A DNA stretch of 64,000 nt from Albifimbria verrucaria (Eukaryota; Ascomycota; Sordariomycetes; Hypocreales; Stachybotryaceae): assembly GCA_020081605.1 (NCBI GenBank), contig JAHREC010000030.1, forward strand, positions 620,001 to 684,000, in the 5' to 3' direction. The stretch's first letter is position 1; the number at the start of each line of letters is the position of its first letter. The notes below the pieces were generated by a model. It searched no databases and was not told the DNA's origin. It saw only the letters and a program-made list of their open reading frames with translations. Below, piece after piece: positions 1 through 10,928 of this stretch. Made by a program: the position numbers and the translations under genes.

Positions 1-2866
1 GATAAGTCCCGTTTTGGTCAGAGAGAAAGAAACAGGAGTCCCAACACCGAGTCCTAGGCTAAGGCATGTACACAGTTGGGGTGGAAGGGCATCCGAGTGG
101 CAGAGGGCGCCGACGGCGGACGCATGGACGATGCAGAGAGTAATGGATAGGAATCTACGCGTGCCACCTCTCGTGACAAGTGGACGAACGAGTGCTTGGC
201 TTGCCTTAGCTGGTGTGTTTTTGGCATTAATAGTGGAAGAGGCAGGTCTACCCCCATCTCAGCAGACCAGACCATCCTGTCCCAACCATCGCCGTCTTGC
301 GGGACTATCTCACCTCAGTCACACCACGACATTTAGAAGAAAAGAAAAAAAAGAAGAGGCGGGACAATGTGGTACTAGCCCGTCGAAAGAGGGATATTCT
401 TCTGTTGTCGTCTCGTGATCTTTCTTAGCAACCTCGTTCCCTAGGCTAGCCTTTGCGCAAACCAAGTTTCTTGTTCATTTTCTCCCAATTTTACCTTCTA
501 CCTTCTCTTCGCCCACGCCCTGCACGACACCGCCCGCCAGCCGCCCTGTTCCGAAACACCATTCTTCCCAAGCTGTTAGCTAAGCTGGGCCTCGCCGTCG
601 ATTCCAATTCAGATTCACAGGCGGAAAAGTGGAGTGGAAGGGGTTTAAAAAAGAGGCGAGAGATATAAGTGACGAGACGGCGCGGTTTGCTACCTAACGA
701 AAGCCTCACCAAAGCAGCATCTGGCTGCCGTTAGCCTCACCGCTTGTCTCCTGATCACCTCACTTTTCCAGCATCTACGAATCGTGCAGATCCAGATCTT
801 AAACATACACGATCCAGCAGGCATTGGATCAGGACTTCCTTCTTCTTCTTTTTTCACTCCGTTGCCTCTTGACAATTATTATTAATTACCCTGGCATTTT
901 TTATTATTGATTTCAACAACCGCAAACCCCTGCGACTGAGAAAATACGGTACTGTTCTAGGTCTTTGCTGGCCTAGACCTCTCTGCCAATACGATAGCGG
1001 TCCCTGAAAACCGACATTGGAACTATCGGTACTAGGCCCAGCCGGGTTGATCCTCAGTCGCCACCGCTAAGAAGCAAAACCGGACCAAGACCAAAACCAC
1101 GAGGGACGGGAAGGGAATAACACGAAGAAAAAAAAGAAGCAACGAAGAACCCAGCCACAAAGCGGCGACTATCCCTTAGTGCGCCGATTGGGACTGATTG
1201 ATTGATTATCTGATAAAACCGTCGTCGACACAAACTCCGTGACGGACGTCGGATTGACTTTCATCAGCGTGCTTCTGCTGGCTTCTTCTGGCTTCTCCGA
1301 AATCCCACTGCGGGTTTGCTGTTGCAGTAGCCTGTTAACCCCGTCATTCGTCAAGTCAAGGTCGAGGTACTTGTTGGTCAGCGCGCAGCACGCCGGGCCT
1401 CTCGCGTACCTCTTTGGTCCACACGCACGCCACACACACACAGCGTTGCGCGCACACACGCACGCACACCACCGGCCTCGTCCACACAGCCCCCTCCTCC
1501 CTAAAAAACCAAGGCTAGTTGACCCAGCCCCCTCCATCCCCTGGAAATCGGTACCTGTACTGGACCTTTTCGGCTTGCCCAGGACAGCGCGAGTTGCAGT
1601 GTGACTAAGAGCGAGCGGCGGTACGTACCTCGCTTCTTTTGTCAGAGTCACTTTTGTCAGTAACCGGCATTTTATCTTGCTCACCTCCCGTCATCCGCCG
1701 TAATCGACAATCGCTTCGCTCTCTCTGCCATCCATCGACAAATCGTCCGACAAGGGGACCCGCCGATTGCTAAGACAGACGCTGGTTTCGCCTGTTTTTC
1801 TGACTCGAATCTTGTCCCCTTATTAATCCCTTCCCGACGTCAGTCACGTTCCCGTCGTCGGATTGTCCGAGTCAATCAATCCCACCAAGCTTCATCTCCT
1901 CCCCGGGACATTAAAGGCGACACAAGCACCACCCCTCTGGAGTGTTGTACAGACCAAAGCAAAAGCAGACGCAAAGCAACGTGCCGTTATTCACGCAAGG
2001 GCTGGCCACCTCCAAACACTCCACTTCCGCTGCGCTCTTCATCCGTCCACCCCGGGCCTCTCCTCCCAGGCACCACCTTTTTTCGCTGGGAAACGCTGCC
2101 ACCCATCGCCGCCGCCGCCGCTGTCGTCGTCAGAAACAATCTACTTCCCTGTCCGCGACCCCAGTGGTGTGTGCGGTCCTACAGGCTCCTGAAAGAGGCC
2201 AAGCGTTCGGCTCCACCCTTCTCCAGCAGAAGCAGCAGCAGCAAGGAAAAAGCAAAGGCCACAAGCGTCCCCAAGGACCCTGTCGCTTCGCTCGCTCAAC
2301 TTGCTTGCCCCTCCCTCTTTTGCCCTGGTGCTGCCCGTGTCTGATCGACCACTCCCAGTCCACGGCGAATCAGGGCCTCGAACCCACCCCAGAAACCCGT
2401 GACCTCATCACTGGCCTGTTCCTCAAGTCCAGTACTTACTGTACCTTCGTGCCACTTCTGCAACCGGGCTCCCAGCTCGCTTGTCTCAGCAACACAACAA
2501 CAACAACACCACCACCACCGCCCAACAACAACCAACGCTTCTTCACAGCTTGGTTACCACAGACGATCCTGTTCTTTGGATTGTCTCGTGGCTCGTTATA
2601 ATCCCTTCCCGTTTTCCTTGTCCTTCCTTTCCTCTTAGCGTTTGAGGCTGTCGACTTCGACTCATTCTTCGGTCCTGCTAGCGCTTGCTACCGCCTGTGC
2701 GTCGTCTCGGAACATTAACTTGTTCTGATCTGCCGCCCCCTTGTGCAACTTCTGTCCCTTCGCCATCGGTTCGATGGGAATTGCTTCCTGTTTGCTTTGA
2801 GCTCACAGGTTCAAACGGCACCCGAGACTCAGTCACGGTGCCGACCACAGTCCCCTATTCTTCAAC
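1..2866. other. Long non-coding leader/intergenic region before the J-domain gene
   Basis: I see no supportable gene in this stretch. It is pyrimidine-rich and carries short low-complexity tracts: a CA-rich block near 1430-1470, AGC repeats near 2225-2242 and ACA/ACC repeats near 2497-2535. Several open frames exist, the longest about 219 codons at 1942-2601, but their translations are compositionally odd (runs of R, Q, T and P) and show no recognisable domain. It is probably the promoter and a long 5' leader of the J-domain gene starting at 2867; upstream short open frames could act in translation control, but that is inference. Confidence 0.5.
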
Positions 2867-4729
2867 ATGTCCTCCCCATTACCCCTGATCCCTACAAGAT
2901 CCTCGGCGTCCCCAAGGATGCGCAGATTACCGAAATCCGCTCCGCACACCGCAAGCTCGTCCTCAAGTGCCACCCCGACAAGGTCCAGGACCCGGCCCTC
3001 AAGGCTCAGAAGCAAGATGAGTTCCAAAGGTGCAGCAGGCCTACGAGCTGCTGAGCGACGACAAGGAGCGTCAAAAATACGACGACCAGGTGAAACTGGC
3101 CGAGCTACGCCGCCAAATGCAAAATCGAGCCAACACTGCTGCGCCTCGCTCGTCTCCCAAGTATGCCGAGTATGAGATCCGGACTCCTGAGCCACGATCA
3201 TCATCTTTTAAGTCTGCTGCGTCATCGCCTACGACCAGCTCACGCGTTTACACTACATATTCAAAATCCTGGGAAGAGGATTCCCGTGTTTTTGAGGCTG
3301 AGATCCGAAGTCGAGCGCGAGAGGAAGCTACACCGAGAAGCCATCGAAACGAGACATTGAACGTGAGCGTGAGTATGAGCGTGAGCGACACGAGAGGGAA
3401 CGGGCTCGTGAGTTCCGCGAGAGAGAAAGGGAACGAGAGAGAGAGAGGAGCGAGACAGAGAGAGGGAACGCGACAGAGAGCGAGATAGGGAGCGCGAGAG
3501 GAGCGCGAGAGAGAACGCGAGAAGGAACGGGACCGTGAGCGCAGGAAGAAGGAGAAAGCCGAGGAAGCTGCTCGCCGAGCCGAGAAGGAACTCAAAGAAG
3601 CACGCCGGGCGGAGAAGAAGCGGGCCGAAAAGCTACGCGACCGGGAGATCAAGCGGGAGTCAGAGGACAAGAAGAGGCACGCGAAGCCCTACATTGAGGG
3701 ATACGACGATGAGCCGCACTCCTCCAAGTCTGACAAGAAAAAGTCAAGTAGCAGCAAAAGCACGACGAAAAGCGAGAGCGATCCTCTGCTCGAGAGGAAG
3801 TTCTCCTGATCCCATCCCCGCCATGCCGGCTCCGCATATTCCATCCACCTCATACGACCCTAACTACGATTTCGCCGCCTCTTACATTGAGGCTTCCCGC
3901 GCCAAAGGTGGCCTGCAGCGCTCCGCCACCTACCACGTCCGCACTAAGCCACCAGCCGTTCCGACCCCTCCGCCGGTCGCTGGCCAGGCCTCGCCGTTTG
4001 CCATCCCCGATGATGAGGATGTCCGCAGATCTTCTGCCAGGGCTCGTCGTGGATCTTCTGATACGGTCGGGTCTTCCCGGAGCAAGTCTCACAAGAAGTC
4101 GTCGAGAGAAACTCTTGGTGATCATCCCGTCGTTGTGGATGCATCACCGCTATCTCGACATGCCCCTTCGTTTCCCAAGTCTGCGACGACAACTCCAGTC
4201 ATGACTGGGTCTCCTCCTCGTCAGGACCTGCCCCGCACGAACACCATGCCCATTGACCCCAGCTACGCCCACGCCCGACCCATCCCCACCATCTCAAGAT
4301 CAGCTACCTTCAGCGCTTACGGTGAGGGTGCTTCTCCCGTGGCCGCAGCAGGTCTCGGCTACAGCCTCAAATTGAGGAGGATTACGAGTCCGAGAATGAG
4401 TACGAACCTCCCCTAAGCATCGCAGCAGCAAGAAGAACCGATCGCCGACTCACCATGAAAGCGTTCGTCGTTACCACGTCGACGGCGTACGTGCCAAACC
4501 TTACCCGCGACACGTGGAGGCCGAGACGGAGCAGTACTCGTATTACCCTACCAGCAGCAGCCGGATTCAAGTGGTTGAGTCACGACCGTCTCTGTCGCGA
4601 GAAGCGAGCTACTCATCAAAGCCTTTCAAAGTCAAGTACTCGAAGAACTACGGCGAGGAAGACGTGCAACACTCTTCCTACTACCCTGCGCCTGCGTACC
4701 GCGAAGAGTACCAGAGCGCCTATGCTTGA
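2867..4729 (+). CDS. DnaJ (J-domain) protein with Arg/Glu-rich middle region
   Basis: An Hsp40-type co-chaperone, expected to stimulate Hsp70 ATPase through its N-terminal J domain. The J domain begins almost at the start (MSSPLP then DPYKILGV) and contains the diagnostic HPD (CHPDKVQD) and the helix-4 segment YELLSDDKERQKYDD. A long charged stretch rich in alternating Arg and Glu follows (about 3340-3560), then a Lys/Glu/Ala-rich helix, then a Ser/Pro/Tyr-rich tail ending in YREEYQSAYA. The reading frame is broken about seven times, for example CCCC at 2882, AAA at 3026, within the RE repeats, near 3800, 4365 and CCCC at 4410. Restoring nine bases gives about 623 codons in one frame. The start at 2867 joins correctly to the J domain only after the 2882 correction. 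Only the J domain has an assigned function. Confidence 0.88.
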
Positions 4730-5931
4730 TCGCCTTGTTTTGCATGCAGGCGTGTTTCATCACATTATTGGCGTTTTAATTGCAATTTCTGTATTTCATG
4801 GGACTACCCCGCCACCACCATTGGTTGGCCTATCTCGTTTGCTTTTTCACTAAGTATTTCCGTTGTTTTTTCTTCTTTTTCTATTCAGTTTTTGGTTTCA
4901 CACATGACCAGAAAGAAGATGTCTTAACGAAATTTGAAATTTGAGACAGGGCGTACGAACGACCCCGTGAGGTGTTGGACACATGGCGTGCATCTGGGAG
5001 ATTGCTTTTGTTTTTTTACTGCATACTGGCTGAAAGGGTTGCCTTGGTTCCTTGGAGGAGCAAGACCAACCGTGTGAGGGCTCGTGGTTGACCGTTTTTC
5101 TGGAATCGACCGAGGAAAGGAACGGGCGAGCCTGCTCATCAGCTAAGCCTGGGTTCATACACTCATTGTACACTGGCTTGGGAAGGGGAGTACACTGCAT
5201 AACGCGGGGAATGGGGATCATTCATTTTTTGCTATTGCTCCCGAATTTGAGAGGAGAGGCGTTTGGCAGCTTAGATGCTGCGGTGGAGGGAATACCACAC
5301 TCGTTCAAGACTTGCATCAGTAGAGTTAGGAGAGCAGTGGGGAAGATGGGACAGGGATAGGGAGAGGATTTCATCAACTGCCTAAGGTATCTGATCTTTT
5401 GGTGGGGTGTTGGATGACAATACAATCGCATTCCCAGTCACAATGAACATTGATCGAACTGCATGAGTCAAGTGATGAATAGTGAGATGAGCAAGATAGG
5501 CTGCGCAGCCCCCAAGTAAGGGTGTGCGGAGACGCACGATGGATCCAGCCACGCGTAGTGGCTGAACCCCATGGCATGGGGTTAGGTGACAAAGGCGGAG
5601 AAGTCGTAAGCAAATACGACGAGATGAAGGGCACGCGAAGGTCAAACAAGGCTGAGTCAGAGTACGCAGTGCAGCCGTGGCCCGGGCCGAGTCGGGGCGC
5701 CGAGCGACTGAGGCAGATTGGGAAAAAAAAGTAAAGTAAGCAGTAAGTGGCCCTGGCTAAAGCGTGAGACAAGGGCTGCAGCATAGGGGCTATATAGGGG
5801 TTTGTATTTGCTTTTTGCAGGCATAACCTGATGATTGAACATGCTTAAAACAGATGTTCTCCGGATGGAGTAATTATCGAAAATAGCCGTCCCGTCAGAT
5901 TAGCGACGGGAGTCCAGTTACGCGCCATAGG
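4730..5931. other. Intergenic region between convergent genes
   Basis: This lies between the 3' ends of the J-domain gene and the SDR gene. Open frames here (for example about 136 codons on the minus strand at 5374-5784) have no domain, no codon bias and no homology I recognise. I see no gene, RNA or repeat. Confidence 0.5.
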
Positions 5932-6935
5932 CTAGTTGTCATACAGGGCAAGCTGCTCTTCTGTCCACTCCCACAGCTTCTTCCTTAATTGGGGTCCTCA
6001 CTTGCTTTAGTCTTTTCGCTAGATAGTGTGCCTACGGGCATGTAGAACCCGCCGCCCTTGAGGTTCTGCTTGTTGGTGGTGATGGCCCAGAGGAGGTTGT
6101 ACGTGCCCTGCTCGGGGTGAGCATCTGTCCTATGTTTGGAATGTAGACGAGCATTTTCTGGGTCCATGTCAGGTCCGTGACCAGGAGGTCTTTACGACGC
6201 CCGGGTGGATGGCAAAGGACGTGATGTTGGGGTACCGGACTGCGAGCTCGCGTGCGTATATCAAGTTGGCTAGCTTGCTCTGGCCGTAGCGCAGCCATGG
6301 ACCCAGGACGGGGAGATTCTGCTCGCTTCGGAGCTTGTCGAATTGGATGCCTCCCGGGGTGCTCCTCTCCACGCAACGCTGGTGACTATGATGACGCGCA
6401 CGTCGGCGCCGGGTAGGGTAGCCGTCTTCTCGAGCAGAGGCAGCAGCTTGAGGATTAGGAACGAGTGGCCCAGCTGGTTCGTAGCGAAGTGGATCTCGTA
6501 ACCGTCGGTGCTGGTGCCGGCCGGCTTAGCCATGATGCCGGCGCAGCAGACGAGCACGTCGAGGCGGTCCGGGATGGTGGCTAGTATCTGCTTGGCTGCC
6601 GCGAGGACGGAGGCATTGCTGGCGGTGTCGCAGGGAACAAAGGTCAGCTTGACACCCTGCGGGGCCTGCGCGATGAGGGCTTCGGCTGCCTTGACATTGC
6701 GGCCTGTGAATAGTATATGGGCCGGATTATGCGCTGCCAACTCGAGCACGGTACCGTGACCAACACCGGCAGTGCCTATTTTCCGATAGGTGATTGTAAG
6801 TAAACTTGTAGAGTCTGAGATGGGAGAAGTGGATATGTGTTGTGGGGTTGACGCTAACTTACTCCCAGTGATGAGGATGACTTTGCCTGATAGGTCGGGA
6901 ACGTCAGTCTTGGGGTTGAAGTTCAAGTTGACCAT
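5932..6935 (-). CDS. Short-chain dehydrogenase/reductase (retinol-dehydrogenase-like)
   Basis: An NAD(P)(H)-dependent oxidoreductase of the classical SDR family; the substrate cannot be deduced. Exon 1 (6935-6863) encodes the start and strand beta1. An 87-nt intron (6776-6862) splits the cofactor motif, and splicing yields TGSTAGVG. Further motifs are LDVLVCCAG (the family's NNAG position, here CCAG), VTSVAW with the catalytic Ser, and YGQSK with the catalytic Tyr and Lys. HPGVVKT follows the active site, as in WW-oxidoreductase/retinol-dehydrogenase-like SDRs. Four single-base losses interrupt the frame (runs at 6356, about 6183, 6114 and 5991). With them restored the gene has 307 codons and ends LALYDN at a TAG at 5932-5934. 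No operon partner is evident. Confidence 0.88.
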
Positions 6936-8277
6936 ATTGATAGGAGTAAGAAAGTGTTGATACTGTGGGTAATCTGATAATTACTACAAATAAAGGCAAT
7001 GGATTGATTTGATAAAGGACTAGTAGTTGTGAACTAGGAGGAGCAAGCTACGGTATATTTGTCGAGGGATAGGCAAGCAATGTCTACGCCGGCAGTTCCC
7101 AGATACGGACGATGCCGCGTGTTATCTGGAGATAGGCACTTTCCTAGGAGTAGCATGTTATGGACTATAGGACCCCACGACTGGTATTGCCATGGTGTAC
7201 GTATACCGGTGAAGAGCTTATTTTGCGGAGATGTGCGGACTTGCGGAAGGATGAGGGAGAAGAGGTGAGGAGGGGATAAGAAGGGACAAAAGGTGTCTAG
7301 ACAACTTGTGGTGAAGAGAAAGTTGGGATTTATGGCAAATGCGAAGAAATTACAATATTTGGTAGGGTGATGTGACGTGTTGATATATATGAGATATGTG
7401 ATTTTGGAATGTAAATGTAAGTGTAAGTGTAGTTAGAGGGTGAGTGTAGACAGAGTATGTAATCGGTACATGCACTAAATTGGGACGAGGCATTACACTT
7501 TTGTGTGACAAGCAAGCGGCTCGGATCGCTAAGGAAAGGCGGCTCGTCCCTTATGAGCCCAGCAGCCTCCCTTGGCTCCTCCACACCAGCGCTAACACCA
7601 ACAAGCCACATCGCTCCAGCCCCAAGAAAGCTTAGCCGTCGTCGGCTTTACCGCATAAGGCCAGCTGGTGAGAGTGTAAGAATAAATTACCCTGTTGAAG
7701 AGGGAGGGAGGACCTGATTGGCTCGAGGTAAATTGTAATTCTGTTTCTCTTTTGGAGTTTCTTATGTTTAATTTATTTGGTATTTTTTTTTACCCTGGAC
7801 AAATCTCTTATTTAGGGCCAAGGTCTCCAACATGACTACTTACAGTAGTTATGCCTTTAACGCCGAATCTGGCGATGCATCGACAGGGATCCGGGGAGAT
7901 TTTCATGATTGCCGCGGTGCTCAATGTGGGAAGCAGAAGCGCCTCCCACCTCACCTTGTTCCTTTTCTGCTTCCGCCATACTGTCCCTCGAGGAACCAAC
8001 AGCCCAGTATCCCAATCTCACCGGCTCTGGCATCCCCTTTGGCTGTCGCAGCGTCTCATTGTAGGAGTACGTGCTGCACGTCGGCTGCAGGAGGGGCAGG
8101 GCTGAGCGCTAGACAGGAGAGCCCCTTTCTTGTAGCCTAATTTTTCTTTTCCTTTCTTTTCTTTTTTTTGCTGTCTTCTCGAGTGTCGTCAGCCTCATAT
8201 ACAGAGACACGCGACACCACCGGGCCAAGGGAATATGCTGCCCGGTGCCCACACTACATCTAGAGACGCCCCAGGAG
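6936..8277. other. Divergent intergenic region
   Basis: This is the shared upstream region of the minus-strand SDR and the plus-strand CHAT gene. It includes an AT-rich part with short repeats of TAAGTG type near 7410-7430 and pyrimidine-rich DNA at 8140-8175 just before the CHAT start. I searched it for a small gasdermin-like or other effector gene accompanying the CHAT protease and saw no convincing open frame. Confidence 0.45.
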
Positions 8278-10318
8278 ATGGACGTGGTGTATGTGCAGTC
8301 CCTGCCTGGAACTTCGGCTACGGAGCCCGGCGCCCGTGCAACGCTCCCCACGAACCGGAGATGGCCTGTCTCCGTCCGCGTGAATCATGCCTATGTCGGC
8401 GTCGACGCCATTCACGATCCGTTTTTGGAGCACGAGTATGAGACCGTGTTTGAGTCATATCTGCACAGCTCGGACCGACCCGCTGGAGCCCCCAGAGCTT
8501 GAGTCTCGAGGAGGAGGGCGTGGACGACTTTTCCCACGCCGAGCAGAGGATTCGGGAGTACGGCGAGGCATTGGTCAACCAGCTGGGCCTCAACTCTGCC
8601 GAGTTCAGTCTCGGCGCTACAGAGTGCCACATCTACGTCGTCCAGCACCAGTACGCCCCGGATGACGTCCCCGGCATCCACTGTCTCGCCTGGGAACTCG
8701 CCGAGGCTGTCTCACTCCCCGGTACCCGAAGCTGCGTATCCGCGTCACCCGCGTAAGCGACCTCCCCGCCCCGGCATCTCTCGCCCTACCGGGCCGCAGC
8801 CAACAGTCGCTTTCTGCCGCGCAGGCCGACCCGGGCGCCATGTTTAAGGTCTTACTTATCGTGGCCCGAGATTTTAGCCGCCGAGGAGCCGAGCGTGATC
8901 CGGAGCCGGATCTGGCGCAGTGGCCGCTTATGAAGGTCCAGAAGAGGCTGCGGAGCCGGATGCTGCTCGAGGTGGTGCGCCCGGGGAGCTGCGATATGTT
9001 GGAGGAGCATCTGAGGGTGAGGGAGGAGCAGGGCGTGCGGTTTAATCTGGTGCATTTCGACTTGCATGGGAGGATCATGCCTGATGAGTGAGTAAACTGT
9101 TTCCAACTGTAGCATTTGCCACTAACAGATTGTAGACGCGGGAACAACGTTCCATGGCTTCTTTTGCCAAGAGACACCGCTCCGACGACAACTCAGCGTA
9201 TCAAGTCCCAAAGACGCATCTCGCCAAAGCTGAAGATGTCGCACAGATACTGGCGCGCTATCAGATCGGCAACGTCGTGCTCAACGCATGCCTCTCGGCG
9301 TACAACCGCGACAGCCCAAACACCAACCTCGCGCACCTGTTCCTGCGATACGGCATCCGCAACGTCTCGGCCATGTGGTTCTACGTGCACTGGCAGACAG
9401 TCGCGACGTATCTGGAAGCGTTCTATGAAAACCTGCTGATCAAGAACATGGCGTTTCATACCGCAGCGCAAAGGGGAAGGGAGGCTATCAGGCTACAGCC
9501 CACAAGCCGCACGGGGAAGGCATACCAGGATTTCTTCTTGTGTGTAAACTATGCGCGAGGCTTGCCTAAATCCACAGCATCGATGGTAAGAGATCCGAGT
9601 CCGGCGCCGTCGATCCGGTCCCAGGACTCGTCTACTTCCAACACGTCGGCTCGGAGTATCAGGAGTGGGAGATGGAGGCCATCGACTCCTCGGTTGAGCG
9701 ATAGCTTCCTCCTTGGGGATGAGCCTATCATGCGGATGCAGCTACACTTACTGGAGCTAGAGTACAAGCTTATGACATTTCGAGTCGTCTATGCCAGCGA
9801 CCTGCGCCGCAAAAACTCGAACTTGACGCCTACGATTGAGCGCATGGTGACCATGTGGCTCAACACGAATCTCATCGACGAGGTCTGCTACTACAAGGCC
9901 AAGGACTTTGCCAAGCGCAAACCGCTCCTCACCGACGCGCCCGCGCCACGGGAGCGCCGCTCGCGTGCGTCGTCCGGCGGCATGCTGCGTCACCTGCTCT
10001 TCTCGCGACCGGTGCGGGCGCTACGCCAGACGCTGCACGTCGTACGCGAGGTGGACGAGATCATCGATCCAGGCACGCGCGCGAACGAGGTCGAGACGCG
10101 ACGCGTGGAAGAAACGGGACGGCTCGCGCAGGAAGGGTTACAGCGGCTCGCGCGTCGGCTGCACGGAGAGGACCACAGCTTCCTGCTGTTGCTGGGCAGC
10201 CAGGACGCGCAGTGGTGGGGACGTATCTGCAGCACCTGGATGGGGGTGGTGGCGGCATTTACCGTGGAACTACACGGTGCACAGCCCGTATGTGAGGGAT
10301 GTACAGTTTCTGTCGTGA
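8278..10318 (+). CDS. CHAT-domain (caspase-like, clan CD) protease
   Basis: A predicted cysteine protease of the CHAT family, related to caspases and separase. The His motif is LVHFDLHG (catalytic His codon 9065-9067, about residue 264) and the Cys motif is VVLNACLSA (Cys codon 9289-9291, about residue 323), separated by a short 48-nt intron (9088-9135) with branch site CACTAAC. After the Cys comes the usual LFLRYGIRNVSAMW segment. The N-terminal 200 residues and the C-terminal 300 residues have no domain I recognise; the linker near residues 430-470 is Ser/Arg-rich and likely disordered. I chose ATG 8278 because the conserved-looking frame opens there. Five base losses (CCCCC 8489, CCCC 8717, TTTT 9162, GGGG 10217, CC 10262) break the frame. 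Restored, the gene has 666 codons and ends VRDVQFLS. A HET-domain gene follows 610 bp downstream on the same strand. Confidence 0.85.
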
Positions 10319-10928
10319 GGCGAGGCTCTGGCGTGAGGGATGTACGATGAGCTGTCAGGGTGGCTGGTTGGTGCATATAGGACGGGAGATGCATGGTGTA
10401 TTGGGGAGCATTGGTTAGCCGGCGAGCATTGCATGAGCATTTTTGGCGTTTCTTGAGTATCAGTAAAGGAGCATTCATATCAAATCAGTGCTTATTCATT
10501 GTGCGTATATGAAAATGTGAAGCATGCGTTTATGAAGACCTGGCTTACACAGTCAGAACCGCCAGTTTCACGGTTTCGTGAAGTCCAATTGACCCAAAGA
10601 CTTGCTCCAGTTAACTCCCATTGCATTGCCTTGTTTGTCTTTTCTTTTGGAGCTGCCGTGTATTCCGTATCAGCACACGACCCTTCATATTACTGCTTAG
10701 TTGATGACAAGCGTCAACATCAAAATGATGGATAGCATCTCACCCTAGTATACCCCTGCTTTGTTTTTTTACACTTTCAAATTACACAGTGCATGCTTCA
10801 AATTGCCTTCTATAGGGGATCATTCACCCTTATTTATAGACGGGCCTCGCCACTCTTCTCTGTCAGATATCCTCGCAGACTTATTAGCATGGTTATGCAG
10901 CGCTTTTGTTAATCTTTTGACCTGAGAT
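10319..10928. other. Spacer between CHAT and HET genes
   Basis: A 610-bp spacer containing the CHAT 3' region and the presumed HET promoter. A pyrimidine tract (about 10760-10775) and TTATTTATAG (about 10830) lie upstream of the HET start. No supportable open frame is present. Confidence 0.45.

Noticed and set aside
1942..2601. 219-codon open frame in the left leader region
   Set aside because: Low-complexity translation (His/Arg/Gln/Thr runs), no domain, and no splice or codon support; more likely leader sequence.
6936..8277. Gasdermin-like gene beside the CHAT protease
   Set aside because: No open frame of suitable length and amphipathic pattern was found, even allowing for lost bases.
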